A stretch of DNA of 64,000 nt. It comes from Nicotiana tabacum. Its lineage: Eukaryota; Streptophyta; Magnoliopsida; Solanales; Solanaceae. Below are positions 1-10,680 of the stretch, one piece after another. Where the stretch lies: NCBI RefSeq assembly GCF_000715075.1, contig NC_134080.1, positions 39,908,758 to 39,972,757 of the forward strand, read 5' to 3'. The notes beneath the pieces are model-generated. The model saw nothing but the letters and a program-made list of their open reading frames with translations, did not search any database and was not told the DNA's origin. Each line of letters starts with the position of its first letter. Within the stretch, counting starts at the first letter, position 1. The position numbers were made by a program, and so were the translations under genes.

Positions 1-302
1 TCCTTTACCTGACGGTCTTGGAAAATTCATTTGGTTGTGTACTGGGGCAACATGATGACACAGGAAGGAAGGAGCAGGCCATCTACTATCTCAGTAAGAA
101 ATTTACAGTGCATGAGGTCAAGTACACTCAACTCGAGAAAACATGCTGCGCCCTAACTTGGGTAGCTTCAGAAGTTGAAGCACTACCTGTCTTCATATAC
201 TACTTATCTCATATCCCGTTTGGACCCATTAAAGTATATCTTTCAGAAACCTATGCCCACGGGAAGGTTGGCAAAATGGCAAATTCTGCTCACAGAATTT
301 GA
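1..302 (+). pseudogene. Reverse transcriptase RNase H domain, C-terminal fragment, frameshifted
   Basis: The frame is open from position 3 and enters the window already coding. It contains the Tat RT RNase H signatures GCVLGQHD and KEQAIYYLSKKF. Around position 168-176 the protein switches frame: the first frame gives an atypical tail, while the normal continuation (SSYTTYLISRLDPLKYIFQKP) begins in the next frame at 175. A small indel at about 170 therefore separates this part from the downstream ORF, so the copy could not express a full Pol. In intact relatives this domain degrades the RNA strand during reverse transcription. Confidence 0.85.
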
Positions 303-2187
303 TATCGTCTACGTAACAAGGACGGCCATGAAAGCCCAGGCACTGGCAGACCATTTGGCAGAGAATCCCGTTGATGAAAAATACGAGCCCTTAAGAACGT
401 ATTTTCCTGACGAAGAGGTGATGCATACGAATGAGTTGGAAGTACCTGAGGAACCGGGTTGGAAGCTTTTCTTCGATGGAGCTGCAAACGCAAAAGGGGT
501 TGGAATAGGAGCAGTACTCATTTCTGAAACAGGACGGCATTATCCTGTTACGGCTCAACTGCGCTTCTATTGCACCAACAATATGGCCGAATATGAGGCT
601 TGCATTCTGGGTCTGCGCTTGGCTGCTGACATGGATGTCCAAGACGTCTTGGTCTTGGGAGACTCGGACCTCTTGGTACATCAAATTCAGGGTGAATGGG
701 AAACACGAGATCTAAAGCTCATACCATACCGACAATGCTTGCATGATCTGAGCAAGCAATTTCGATCGGTAAAGTTCAAACACATCCCGAGAGTTCACAA
801 TGAGGTTGCGGATGCCTTAGCCACCTTAGCATCAATGCTGCACCACCCTGACAAAATGTATGTTGACCCTCTACACATCCAGGTCCGTGATCAGCACGCC
901 TACTGCAATGCCATAGAAGAAGAAGCAGATGGCGAACCCTGGTTTCATGATATCAAGGAATACCTCAGGATGGGGATATATCCGGAACATGCCTCTGGGG
1001 ACCAAAAAAGAGCCCTTCGGCGTTTGTCGAATGGTTTCTTCCTCAGTGGAGGAGTATTGTACAAAAGAACCCCGGATTTGGGATTGTTGAGATGCATAGA
1101 TGCCAGGCAGGCAACGACGGTTATGGCGGAAGTACATGCCGGAGTTTATGGGCCGCACATGAGCGGATATGTATTGGCGAGAAAGATCCTTCGAACAGGG
1201 TGTTATTGGCTAACCATGGAACACGACTGTATCACTTTCGTAAGGAAATGCCATCAGTGCCAGATACATGGAGATTTGATTCATTCTCCGCCAACAGAGT
1301 TACATACGATGTCAGCACCCTGGCCGTTTGTAGCATGGGGCATGGATGTCATTGGGCCCTTCGAGCCAGCAGCGTCCAACGGTCATAGGTTCATTCTAGT
1401 GACCATTGATTACTTCACCAAATGGGTTGAGGCTAAAACCTTCAAATCAGTAACCAAGAAGGCAGTGGTGGACTTTGTTCACTCCCATATCATCTGCAGA
1501 TTTGGGATCCCAAAAGTGATCATCACGGATAACGGTGCGAATCTTAATAGCAGCTTGATGAGAGAGGTATGCCAACAATTCAAGATTACACACCGCAATT
1601 CCACCCCATATCGTCCTAAGGCAAATGGAGCAGTCGAAGCAGCCAATAAGAATATCAAGAAGATACTGCGAAAAATGGTGGAAGGGTCCAGACAGTGGCA
1701 CGAGAAATTACCCTTTGCTTTGTTGGGTTACCGCACTACCGTCCGGACTTCCATAGGCACAACTCCTTATTTGTTGGTGTATGGAACTGAGGCCGTGATA
1801 CCAGCGGAGGTCGAAATTTCGTCCCTCCGAATTGTCGCTGAAGCCGAAATTGATGATGATGAATGGATCAAAGCTCTCTTGGAACAATTGAGCCTGATAG
1901 ATGAGAAAAAATTGGCAGCAGTGTGCCATGGTCAGCTGTACCAGAAGAGAATGGCAAGAGCGTATAATAAAAAGGTGCGCCCCAGGAAGTTTGAAGTAGG
2001 GCAGCAGGTATTGAAGAAGATCCTCCCACATCAGGTCGAGGCAAAAGGCAAATTCGCCCCAAATTGGCAAGGGCCTTATATCGTGACTAGAGTCTTGGCC
2101 AATGGTGCTTTGTGTTTGACAGATGTCGAGGGAAGATGTGTCGACATGGCTATCAATTCAGATGCAGTCAAGAGATATTATGCGTAA
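175..2187 (+). CDS. Tat polyprotein C-terminal part: RNase H end, additional RNase H, integrase
   Basis: An open frame of 670 codons. Residues 1-65 finish the RT-linked RNase H. Residues about 96-222 are a second, archaeal-type RNase H with acidic residues D101 (FDGAAN), E139 (AEYEA), D163 (GDSDLL) and D213 (VADALA). This tandem RNase H is diagnostic of the Tat lineage. Residues about 321-362 are the integrase zinc finger (H321, H328, C359, C362). The integrase core shows D391 (GMDVIGP), D452 (TDNGAN) and E488 (GAVEAAN), with the D-D-35-E spacing intact. The C-terminus carries a WQGPYIV-type GPY module and no chromodomain. The first methionine is not a true start: the polyprotein is entered from upstream and broken by the frameshift near 170. 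The integrase itself has no stop and looks recently functional. Confidence 0.93.
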   Translation: MKHYLSSYTTYLISRLDPLKYIFQKPMPTGRLAKWQILLTEFDIVYVTRTAMKAQALADHLAENPVDEKYEPLRTYFPDEEVMHTNELEVPEEPGWKLFFDGAANAKGVGIGAVLISETGRHYPVTAQLRFYCTNNMAEYEACILGLRLAADMDVQDVLVLGDSDLLVHQIQGEWETRDLKLIPYRQCLHDLSKQFRSVKFKHIPRVHNEVADALATLASMLHHPDKMYVDPLHIQVRDQHAYCNAIEEEADGEPWFHDIKEYLRMGIYPEHASGDQKRALRRLSNGFFLSGGVLYKRTPDLGLLRCIDARQATTVMAEVHAGVYGPHMSGYVLARKILRTGCYWLTMEHDCITFVRKCHQCQIHGDLIHSPPTELHTMSAPWPFVAWGMDVIGPFEPAASNGHRFILVTIDYFTKWVEAKTFKSVTKKAVVDFVHSHIICRFGIPKVIITDNGANLNSSLMREVCQQFKITHRNSTPYRPKANGAVEAANKNIKKILRKMVEGSRQWHEKLPFALLGYRTTVRTSIGTTPYLLVYGTEAVIPAEVEISSLRIVAEAEIDDDEWIKALLEQLSLIDEKKLAAVCHGQLYQKRMARAYNKKVRPRKFEVGQQVLKKILPHQVEAKGKFAPNWQGPYIVTRVLANGALCLTDVEGRCVDMAINSDAVKRYYA

Positions 2188-2357
2188 TTTCTTTAAATTA
2201 TGGCAATTTTGGTTTATTTGTTTGTATTTGGCATTTGTTGAATAATGAGATGACGGAGGCAATTCTTTCTTCTATCCAAACACTTTTAACCCTCGCTTCC
2301 CCCTTTGAGCCTTAAGCAAATTCTTTCAATACCCCTCTTTTGGAATCACTAATGGGA

Positions 2358-2450
2358 AAGATACGAAAAAAAAAGAAAAGAAAAGAAAGGAAAAGAAAAG
2401 AAAAAGAAAAAGAAAAGGAAAAGAAAATGAAAAGAAAGAAAAGAAAAATC
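2358..2450 (+). repeat. Purine-rich (A/G) microsatellite
   Basis: About 90 bases made almost only of A and G in AAAAG/AAGAAA steps, about 170 bases after the integrase stop. The inverse element M has a matching pyrimidine tract at about 33180-33285, so this is an old part of the family's 3' UTR. Confidence 0.85.
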
Positions 2451-2469
2451 AAGGAATATAAAACCGTGG

Positions 2470-2512
2470 GAACTACGTTTGACCTGATTCCTCAAAGAGG
2501 ATACGTAGGCGC
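2470..2512 (+). other. Two-stem RNA motif, 3' UTR position 1 (element L)
   Basis: Outer stem CTACGT (2473-2478) pairs with ACGTAG (2503-2508). Inside lies a single-stranded stretch ending TGAT and an inner hairpin TCCTC-AAA-GAGGA. The orthologous copy in element M is at 33125-33166 on the minus strand with the same inner hairpin. It lies 283 nt after the integrase stop. Confidence 0.7.
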
Positions 2513-2525
2513 CTCACGGCTCGGT

Positions 2526-2603
2526 CATAGTATGCATCATAGTGAATATAGGATGCATAATGTACATAGTATGCATCATAGTGAATATAGGATGCATAAT
2601 GTA
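2526..2603 (+). repeat. 39-bp direct repeat, two copies
   Basis: Two perfect adjacent copies of a 39-bp unit beginning CATAGTATGCATCATAG, starting at 2526 and 2565. A third, degraded copy follows to about 2640. Confidence 0.9.
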
Positions 2604-2984
2604 CATAGTGTGCAATATAGCACAATGTGCGTAACGCACGTAGCTCAACATAAGCTTAAAAAATAAAGTCCCCAAGCAAGAAAACTGGGGCAGAGGTTAT
2701 GTTTTAAGTTCCAACAAAGGTTTGATTCCAAAAGTTGTAGCACATCACCCTTCAAATTGTTTTCATTTTTATAGCCTTTCTTCAAACCCACACCAAAACC
2801 AACATCGACATCCAAAAGACCTCCCGATCAATGTTCGAGAGATGCCAAATCCGGCAAATAAGGCCGAGAATAATACACTGATCCCCAGCAAAGTAGAGGA
2901 TCGTAAGACTGGGAATGAGTTGATAGTCAAAAGAATCCCCGGAAGAGAGGGTCGTATCTACAACACCCCGGATCCTCGAAAGAA

Positions 2985-3180
2985 ATAAAATGAGAAAGTC
3001 TTATTGGTGAAAACCTTCACAGGCACCGAGAGGCGATGTAAGATGAGGGATATGAAATGAGGGAGTCTTATTGGTGAAAACCTTCACAGGCACCGTAAGG
3101 CACCGGGAGATGAGAGAAACGAGAGAGTCTCATTAGTGAAAACCCCTCGAAGGGTACTATGAGGCGACAAGACAGATCGG
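2985..3180 (+). repeat. Three diverged copies of a module of about 66 bp
   Basis: Copies start near 2994, 3060 and 3127. Each has GTCTTATTGGTGAAAACC or a variant, followed by CCTTCACAGGCACC or a variant. The core GTGAA-AACC-TTCAC can fold as a hairpin. Related sequence occurs in inverse orientation in element M at about 32660-32900. Confidence 0.7.
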
Positions 3181-3909
3181 CAAAAGCTACAACAACCGAA
3201 ACGGACACTCCTTTATCATCCCCCGCAAGTCAGGCCATCGGGCAAATCGATTGATACAAATAGACTGGGTCGGGAATCTATGGTGCACGTCATGATCACG
3301 GGGACCAGCTGTGTCCTCCAGATAAGTTCTTTGGATTGTCTCCTCCCACAAAATATTGGTTCAGAAAGTTTTTCTCTTTTCCATATCTTTATTTCTTTTC
3401 CTAAAATGTGTCTTGAAAGGATTTTTCAAAGCTTACTACCAGAAACCGAAGGGGAATTCATCCCAATGCAGGATAATACAAACAGTCTTAAGGGCCGGTC
3501 CCAGGCAATGCAGTGATTGTGCCCGGAAATTTTTGGAAGAAGTAAGCTCCAAAAGGGAGTGGTTTAGAAGCAGACTCCCACATCATGTGTTTAAAGAGAA
3601 AGCAGAAAAGGGGATAAATTGAAAACCAATCCCCAGCAGGCTAGAGACCCCCAATAGGCAACTTTGCCCGCCAACCAGTTATGGGAACAAAGAGCAAGAA
3701 AGGGGGAAGGGAGAAAAACGGCTCGCCAGAAAGGCACCCTCTACCACCACGATTAAAACTGATTAAATCCTTTTGTCTGCTGCAGGAAAACAAAGGATTG
3801 ATGATGGCAGCAAGATGCACCGCCATGGAAGTCACCAAAAACCGGGGCAGAAAATTTTCTGCCAATTGTCGAAAATTTTCTCGGAAGAACGGGAAAGCAA
3901 TTTCAATAC

Positions 3910-4822
3910 TTTTAAGTTCTAGGTCGCCCACCAGTATAATGCGGGAATACTTTTAAGTTCTAGGTCGCCCACCAGTATAATGCGGGAATACTTTTAAGTT
4001 CTAGGTCGCCCACCAGTATAATGCGGGAATACTTTTAAGTTCTAGGTCGCCCACCAGTATAATGCGGGAATACTTTTAAGTTCTAGGTCGCCCACCAGTA
4101 TAATGCGGGAATACATTTAAGTTCTAGGTCGCCCACCAGTATAATGCGTGAATACATTTAAGTTCTAGGTCGCCCACCAGTATAATGCGGGAATACATTT
4201 AAGTTCTAGGTCGCCCACCAGTATAATGCGGGAATACTTTTAAGTTCTAGGTCGCCCACCAGTATAATGCGGGAATACATTTAAGTTCTAGGTCGCCCAC
4301 CAGTATAATGCGGGAATACATTTAAGTTCTAGGTCGCCCACCAGTATAATGCGGGAATACTTTTAAGTTCTAGGTCGCCCACCAGTATAATGCGGGAATA
4401 CTTTTAAGTTCTAGGTCGCCCACCAGTATAATGCGGGAATACTTTTAAGTTCTAGGTCGCCCACCAGTATAATGCGGGAATACTTTTAAGTTCTAGGTCG
4501 CCCACCAGTATAATGCGGGAATACTTTTAAGTTCTAGGTCGCCCACCAGTATAATGCGGGAATACATTTAAGTTCTAGGTCGCCCACCAGTATAATGCGG
4601 GAATACATTTAAGTTCTAGGTCGCCCACCAGTATAATGCGGGAATACTTTTAAGTTCTAGGTCGCCCACCAGTATAATGCGGGAATACATTTAAGTTCTA
4701 GGTCGCCCACCAGTATAATGCGGGAATACTTTTAAGTTCTAGGTCGCCCACCAGTATAATGCGGGAATACTTTTAAGTTCTAGGTCGCCCACTAGTATAA
4801 TGCGGGAATACCCTTTAGCTCT
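3910..4822 (+). repeat. 41-bp tandem array, 22 copies
   Basis: The core AGGTCGCCCA recurs exactly every 41 bp from 3921 to 4782, giving 22 copies, followed by one degraded partial copy. Copies differ at only a few positions, mainly ACTTTTAAG against ACATTTAAG. The unit also exists in element M, but only as two or three inverse copies at about 30811-30895, so the array expanded in the L lineage. Confidence 0.97.
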
Positions 4823-5375
4823 AGATTTTGGAATCAGTCACCCCACCCGAAAACGGAAGGGTACAACAGAGAGCCCCGAACGGGAAACAATAAAATCCCA
4901 GCACCAAAAAGCAGACAACTACAGAGGCAAGCGCACAATTCAAAGGGAAAAAGGAACGCGTCTCAAAAGAAGTAGTTTGGGAACGTTGTAGCATGCCCAG
5001 TATAACAATTCTGATGAAAAACCATACCACTGAAGAAACCATTGGAAGATCTAAAGAAGAAAGCCGTGTCCCCAGCAAATCAAGCAAAGTGATGAGAACT
5101 GGCATTCAGAAAAGGTGAAGGACCAACATCATCTCCAAGTTCACAAAATAAAGGCGTCAGAGGAAAGCGTTAGCCGACAAGAAAGCAAGGCAACAAGAAC
5201 AAGTTGAAGATGGATGAGATTTCAGGATCCTCAGTTTAGCTTAGCTTCTTGTTTTCCTTTTAGAGCAATGTAATAGGGAGATCGGTTGAGCAGTAGCATC
5301 CTACAGCAGCATACAACAGCGCACAACAACAGCAAGCAATACAGTCACACGGTAGTCCCAGCTACCAAAATTTCC

Positions 5376-5423
5376 CGAACTACATTGACCTGATTCCTGT
5401 TCAGCCCAGGATATGTAGGAAAC
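5376..5423 (+). other. Two-stem RNA motif, 3' UTR position 2 (element L)
   Basis: Outer stem CTACAT (5380-5385) pairs with ATGTAG (5413-5418), a compensated change from the CTACG/CGTAG of the other positions. The inner hairpin is TCCTG-TTCAGCC-CAGGA, preceded by the shared TGAT. It ends about 115 nt before the polypurine tract. The orthologous copy in M is at 30385-30430. Confidence 0.7.
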
Positions 5424-5537
5424 CTCTGAAGCAAAGGTTCGGTCAAATCTCTTTCAAAAAATGCTTCACACGGAGTATTCGGACGGGCAAAAATCGCTCG
5501 CTTTATCTTTGCGCGAAAACCCTTCGTGTCTTCGTGC

Positions 5538-5550
5538 AAAGAGGGGCAGC
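5538..5550 (+). other. Polypurine tract of element L
   Basis: AAAGAGGGGCAGC lies directly before the LTR start TGTAAG. The identical tract in inverse complement precedes the left LTR of M at 30250-30262. It primes plus-strand DNA synthesis in LTR retrotransposons. Confidence 0.85.
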
Positions 5551-6215
5551 TGTAAGCACGTGATTTTTGCTTCACGGACAGTCACTCCAAAAGAAATAGT
5601 AACAAAGGACCTCGTTGTACAATTTTCAATTTTCCGTAACGTGTGCTGCTAGTCATGTGTGGTTCTGTCCATTTTGTCCATTTTTACATTATTAAACAAA
5701 ATACAAAATGTGTATGTCCTGGTAATTAGACCATAATTCATTCAGTAAAAGAAAAATTCACAAAAATATTCTAGGGTGCGATTTAACCTATTTAAATATT
5801 TTGATAATTATGTTTGTTTGAATTTCATTTTATTTTTTTTTAAGATTAGAAAAAAAAAAGGAAAAAAGAAAGGGAGAAAAGAATGAAGAAAACGGTTTGG
5901 GCCAAGGAAATAAACCAAAAATAGGCACAAACCAATTCGATCAGGCCCAGTCCAAATCCGGTTGCCCAGACACCTCCTGAAACGATACCGTTTCAGGCCA
6001 ATCCATCTCAGCCGTTCAAACTCTCGATCCAACGGCTCAGGACCTCTATCAGTAACCCGCTTCAAAACCCGACCCAGGAACCAATCCGATCCAACCCCTC
6101 ACTTAAACCAAACGACCCCGTTTGACTACCAAACGACCCCGTCTCATTTCTCAGCATCAGATCCCAGCCGTTGAGATCATCTGATCTAACGGCTCAGATC
6201 CAATCAACCTCCCCA

Positions 6216-6223
6216 TATATAAA
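6216..6223 (+). promoter_or_regulatory. Probable TATA box of the L LTR
   Basis: TATATAAA lies about 665 bp into the LTR, at the boundary between an AT-rich U3 and a C-rich segment with AAACCC motifs about 80 bp downstream. Transcription would start near 6250. No experimental support is visible. Confidence 0.55.
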
Positions 6224-6665
6224 CTCAGCCCTTTACCCCGCACCCCCTATCCGAACCCCCCCCCCTTCAGTCATCTCCTTCCCCGAACCCTGAAACCCCC
6301 AAACCCTAACGCCGCCCTAGTTTCCCTTCCACCAAAACCCGGCGGCATGAACGTCGGTGACCACCCCCTTCACACCCCTAAAGCATCCAACCACCCTGAA
6401 CACGAATCCACTAACCACGAACCTCGAATCACCTCCTATCGTCTCGAATCTGGATTTGAAGATTCGAGACAAAACTCGATCTATGCCAAACCACCCCATC
6501 TTCATACCAGACACTCCCCTGACCTTCCTCGTGACCAAACCAAGCTTGGTTTGGTCCGAATCTACCCACAACTCCCTAAAAATCAGATCTGGAAATCCAG
6601 ACCTTAGAACACATGCACCTGGGGAATCTGGCCGGCCTTGACAAGGGTTTGAGGTCTAATAGACC

Positions 6666-6703
6666 TTAATCAAGGTGTTCTCATGTGAGAACACCCTGAT
6701 TAA
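6666..6703 (+). repeat. 38-bp near-perfect palindrome in the L LTR
   Basis: Arms of 18 bases around a TG centre, TTAATCAAGGTGTTCTCA and TGAGAACACCCTGATTAA, differ at one pair. If transcribed it would form a long hairpin about 450 nt after the TATA box. Confidence 0.8.
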
Positions 6704-8644
6704 AGTTTGTTCGGCTTCAAGAGTTCGAAGTTGAGTCAGATTTGGGTCATTTTGATTTCAAACTCTTTTTGGTAAGTTTCCCTTTCTTTTGTTTTATTTC
6801 TAATTAAGTTGTCAGCATATTTCTTTGTGTTTGTTTGTTATTTTGTTATTTTTCATTCGGATTTCTTCCATCTCTGTTAAAGGCCTTTTTATTTGGCCAA
6901 TTGTCTTCTGTTTGTGTTCTGAATATACCCTGTGATATACGTGCTCATCAATTAGATTAGTCGTCAAACGAGTTTAATTCACATAAGTTCCCAGTGTTTG
7001 AACAAATTTGTCTGAGGTCATTCGGGACTCTATACGTGTTGTTTATATGAACGATTGATTGTTATGTGTTACGATTAATATAGTCGAGTCGATATATGTC
7101 GTCAATTAGTTTCAATCGTTAATGGTAACAACTTGATTCGTATTGCTTATTTCTGCTGTGATCGTATTTGAGTCCCATTAGGAACTGAATTGTATTGCCT
7201 ATTGATTTTGTTCAAATCGAATTAAAAAACATCTAGGGGAAAGGTTATAATGGCAGATTCAGACTTTGATTTTAAAACACGATGCCATTTGGTTTAGACC
7301 GTGGGCAGCATGTGTATGGTTAGCTTTAAGGAATTAAAATAATTGGACAGCATGTGCTGTCAGATTATATTCCTACTGCCCATACTTTGGTTAAATAAAC
7401 AAGTGATCAGTACATTTTAACAACAAAAGAGAGAGGGGCTGTCAGGGATTTGATGGGAGTTTTGTTTATTTAAAAGAAGTGAGTGGAAAAACAACGAAGG
7501 GGGGGCAATTTTGAGTTGTAAAACAGACTGTAAAGTGTTAAGGTTAGGCTATAAAAGAGGAGACCTTCCATTAGAAAAGGAGTTCAATTTTTTGGAGTCT
7601 GGAGAGATCCTGGGAGTAAGAAAAACTAAAAAGGAAAAACAGAAATAAATTTCAGAACATTGTGAATGAGTATTGTCTAGAAGAAACTGTGCAAGAGTCC
7701 AGTTTGATCAGGTTTTCTGTGGGGTTTTGCTTTTCCTGTTGTTTGCCAAGCTTTCTTGTGGTTATTGGATTTCTGTTGCTGTTGCATTCAACACTCTGGG
7801 CTGTTGTTTCCTGCTCTGTTTTTTTTCTGGGATTGTTCATTGGTCGCTCGACTCCTTGCTGAGCTTCACCATTATCGGCTGTTTATTTGTTGTTGTGTTG
7901 TTGCTGTGTCTGTTGCTGCTGTTGATTGTGGCACACTACTCGACTGATTATTCCCTTTCTTCCTTTCCTTTCTATACCAGGTACACACCCAATACACTGT
8001 CAGATGTAACTGGAAATTTGAGCATGAATGTAAATGAAAGACCTGAAGAATTTTGTTTATATACGTAGTTTGTCCCTTGAAATATCATGTAATGTATGAA
8101 ATTTTATGCTTGTTTTGGATGCTGGAGATAGCCTTCAGGTTTGACAACTGTCAATGAATGGTAGTTTGAATGTTAGATTGTGCATATAGGATGGTGATAA
8201 GAGTATGCCTAAGGCAACAGGTTGTATCTCAGATTTAGTGCAATAGTGTAGTATAAGCATGTAATGTATGCCAAGCATGAAATTCGTACACTAAATAAGT
8301 TCTTTCCTTTCCAATAAATTGCTATATATAACTCTTAAAACCATGTTTTAAGATCAGGAACACAAACTCAGGGCCTTAACCTCACAAAGATCGAGTTCAG
8401 GCCAAAACAGGCCAAGCCAGCCTGCTTCGAACAAGCAGTGGCCCAGGTCTGGCCAATCACGCTTGGGCTGGATTTGGGCCCGATATTATTTGTTCGGACA
8501 GCCTCGTTTCTGATTTAGGCATTTCTGAATGTTGTTACAATCAACTTGTAAGCATGTAATTAATTAGGACTATCTACTGTTTTTCAATTGATAAGGACAA
8601 ACGCGATAAGAAACGTAGTTGCTATAGGATATCCTTTTAAAATA

Positions 8645-9268
8645 AGAACGAGATGAGCCTCGATGAAAATAAACAAAACGTGCAAATGCGGGGCCCTTGT
8701 TTAAATGTATATTATCGAAGCATTTAGGTTCCAGGACGGGTTGTTTAGCAAATCTCACAACCCTCCTAAAAATAACAATACGATAGACTCTTTAGGACGC
8801 GCCTTAATAAATCTTACCTTCTTAAACTCGGGTGCGCATTTATGTGACCCAAATCCAATTCTCAACGGAGCCGAAATGTGTTTCTAATCACGGGTACATT
8901 GATTGTGACGTGGTTCGAGATGCATGTCCATGACGTTGCAAATCCATAAAAAATAAAGAACGAGATGAGCCTCGCCAAATAAAAAATACAAATTGCGGGG
9001 CCCTCAGTAAATATTTGCTTTAAAAATTATTTGGATTTCGGGATGGACCGTTTAGTGAAATTCCACGGTCTTACCCAAAATAAGTACGCTAGTCGCTTTA
9101 GGCGCATCTTTAATAATTTAATTTCCTTAAACTCGGGTGCGCATTGATGTGACCCAAATCCCAATCTCAACGGAGTCAAAGTGTGTCGACAATCACGGGT
9201 ACATTGATTGTAACGCGGTTCGAGATACATTTTCACAACGTTGCAATTCCTGATAAAAACAGTAAAAT
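8645..9268 (+). repeat. Direct duplication of about 312 bp in the L LTR
   Basis: Two diverged copies start at GAACGAGATGAGCCTCG (8647 and 8959). Both contain GCGGGGCCCT and CTCGGGTGCGCAT. Element R has the same duplication (about 60270-60880), while the M LTRs carry only one copy (about 26490-26770). Confidence 0.8.
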
Positions 9269-9608
9269 GATAAAAGCGGTTAAAAGTTAAATTTTGCACA
9301 TAAGTTCACACTTGTATAAAATCAGATAATCAAGCCGAATATGATAGTTAAGCGACCGTGCTAGAACCACGGAACTCGGGAATGCCTAACACCTTCTCCC
9401 GGGTTAACAGAATTCCTTATCCGGATTTCTGGTACGCAGATATAGAGTCATTATTTTCCTCGATTCAGGATTAAAATTGGTGACTTGGGACACCCTAAAT
9501 CTCCCAAGTGGCGACTCTGAAATTAATAAACCATCCCCGTTTCGATTATCCTTTAATTGGAAAAACTCCCCTGCGCCCCTCGCGGGTGCGGAAAAAGGAG
9601 GTGTGACA

Positions 9609-10680
9609 TACAGGATTCCTCCGTTGTGAAAAAAATTGTTGGATAACCTCCGAAGTGTGCGCTTCTGAGTAGGATTTGCAAGCTCGGGTATTCTCCTTTC
9701 ATCAAATATTCCTTGATATCATGAAACCAAGGTTTTCCGTCTGCTTCTTCCTCAACATGAGCACAATAAGCTGGTTGCTCATGGATCTTTACCGGAATAG
9801 GGTCAATGAAGTTCTTGTCTGGATGTTGTATCATGGATGATAGGGTAGCCAATGCATCGGCGAACTCATTCTGGATTCTAGGAACATGTTGGAATTCTGT
9901 CTTTGTGAACCTCTTTCTTAGTTCCTATATATGATGCAGATACGGGAGTATCTTGGAGTTTTTTGTTGCCCATTCTTCTCGGACCTGATGTATAAGTAGG
10001 TCCGAATCTCCGATCACTAGCAACTCTTGAATGTTCATGTCAATGGCTATTTTGAGCCTTAAGATGCAGGCTTCATACTCGGCCTTATTGTTGGTGCACG
10101 GGAACCTGAGTTTGGCAGACACCAGATAATGCTAACCAGTTTTTGATACTAGGACTGCTCCTATGCCAACTCTTGTGAAATTTGCTGCTCCATCGAAAAA
10201 CATTCTCCAACCATCATAGGATTATGTAATGTCCTCTCCTATGATCGTCAGGAAAATGTGTTTTCAAGGGTTCGTACTCTCCATCCACGGGTTTTCAGCA
10301 AGGTGATCTGCCAATGCCTGTCCCTTGATCGCTTTTTGAGTTACGTAAATAATGTCGAACTCACTTAACAGGATTTGCCACTTGGCTAGCTTGCCAGTGG
10401 GCATGGGCTTCTGAAAGATGTACTTCAAGGGATTCATACTCGATATGAGATATGTAGTATAGGCACAGAAGTAATGCCTCAACTTTTGAGCTACCCAAGT
10501 CAAAGCACAGCAGGTGCGCTATAACAAAGAATAGCGGGCCTCGTACGGGGTGAACTTCTTACTAAGGTAATAAATGGCCTGCTTCTTCCTCCCCGTTTCA
10601 TCATGCTGCCCTAGAACACAACTGAATGCTCCATCCAATACTGCAAGGTAGAGTAATAAGGGTCTACCTGGCTCAGGTGG
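9609..10680 (-). pseudogene. Tat-B RNase H, additional RNase H and start of the integrase spacer
   Basis: Minus-strand pieces in three frames: RT RNase H with GQHDETGRKKQAIYYLSKKF (about 10500-10650, one in-frame stop), its end at 10264-10503, additional RNase H with NNKAEYEACIL and GDSDLLIHQ (9925-10122), and the spacer FHDIKEYL (about 9609-9852). Domain order matches element L. The frame is lost between pieces, and the coding sequence stops abruptly at 9609 where L is inserted. Confidence 0.88.

Larger units (their letters stand above)
2188..5537 (+). other. Non-coding 3' UTR of element L
   Basis: No coding capacity is recognisable between the integrase stop and the polypurine tract. The stretch holds two copies of a two-stem motif, a purine-rich microsatellite, a 39-bp direct repeat, three copies of a module of about 66 bp and a 22-copy 41-bp array, listed separately. 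Parts are recognisable in inverse orientation in element M (for example 2470-2690 against 33040-33165). Hypervariable, repeat-bearing 3' UTRs are established for Tat/Ogre elements. Confidence 0.85.
1..9608 (+). mobile_element. Element L: 3' half of a Tat-lineage Ty3/gypsy LTR retrotransposon (family Tat-A)
   Basis: Seen in order: end of the reverse transcriptase RNase H, an additional RNase H, integrase, a 3.35 kb non-coding 3' UTR, a polypurine tract at 5538-5550 and a 4.06 kb LTR at 5551-9608 that starts TGTAAGCACG and ends GTGTGACA. The 5' LTR, gag, protease and most of the RT lie left of the window. The right end abuts the interrupted reading frame of the minus-strand element Tat-B, so L inserted into Tat-B; the right-hand target duplication should be TACAG at 9609-9613, but the matching left copy is outside the window. 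Dual RNase H domains, very long LTRs and a repeat-rich 3' UTR are features of the Tat/Ogre branch. Confidence 0.93.
5551..9608 (+). repeat. 3' LTR of element L (4058 bp)
   Basis: Bounded by TG...CA, preceded by the polypurine tract and followed by the foreign Tat-B frame. The last kilobase (about 8640-9608) matches the ends of the M and R LTRs, while the middle differs. It contains a TATA box at 6216, a GC-richer leader region (6230-6640), a near-perfect palindrome at 6666-6703 and a duplicated block of about 312 bp (8645-9268). Open frames in the middle are short and show no family resemblance. Confidence 0.93.

Noticed and set aside
3910..4822. CRISPR-like regular repeat array
   Set aside because: The 41-bp units are directly adjacent with no unique spacers, sit in a retrotransposon 3' UTR and the genome is a plant.
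6290..6315. Interstitial telomere repeat
   Set aside because: Only single AAACCCTAA-like motifs occur, as is common in plant leader regions; no tandem TTTAGGG.
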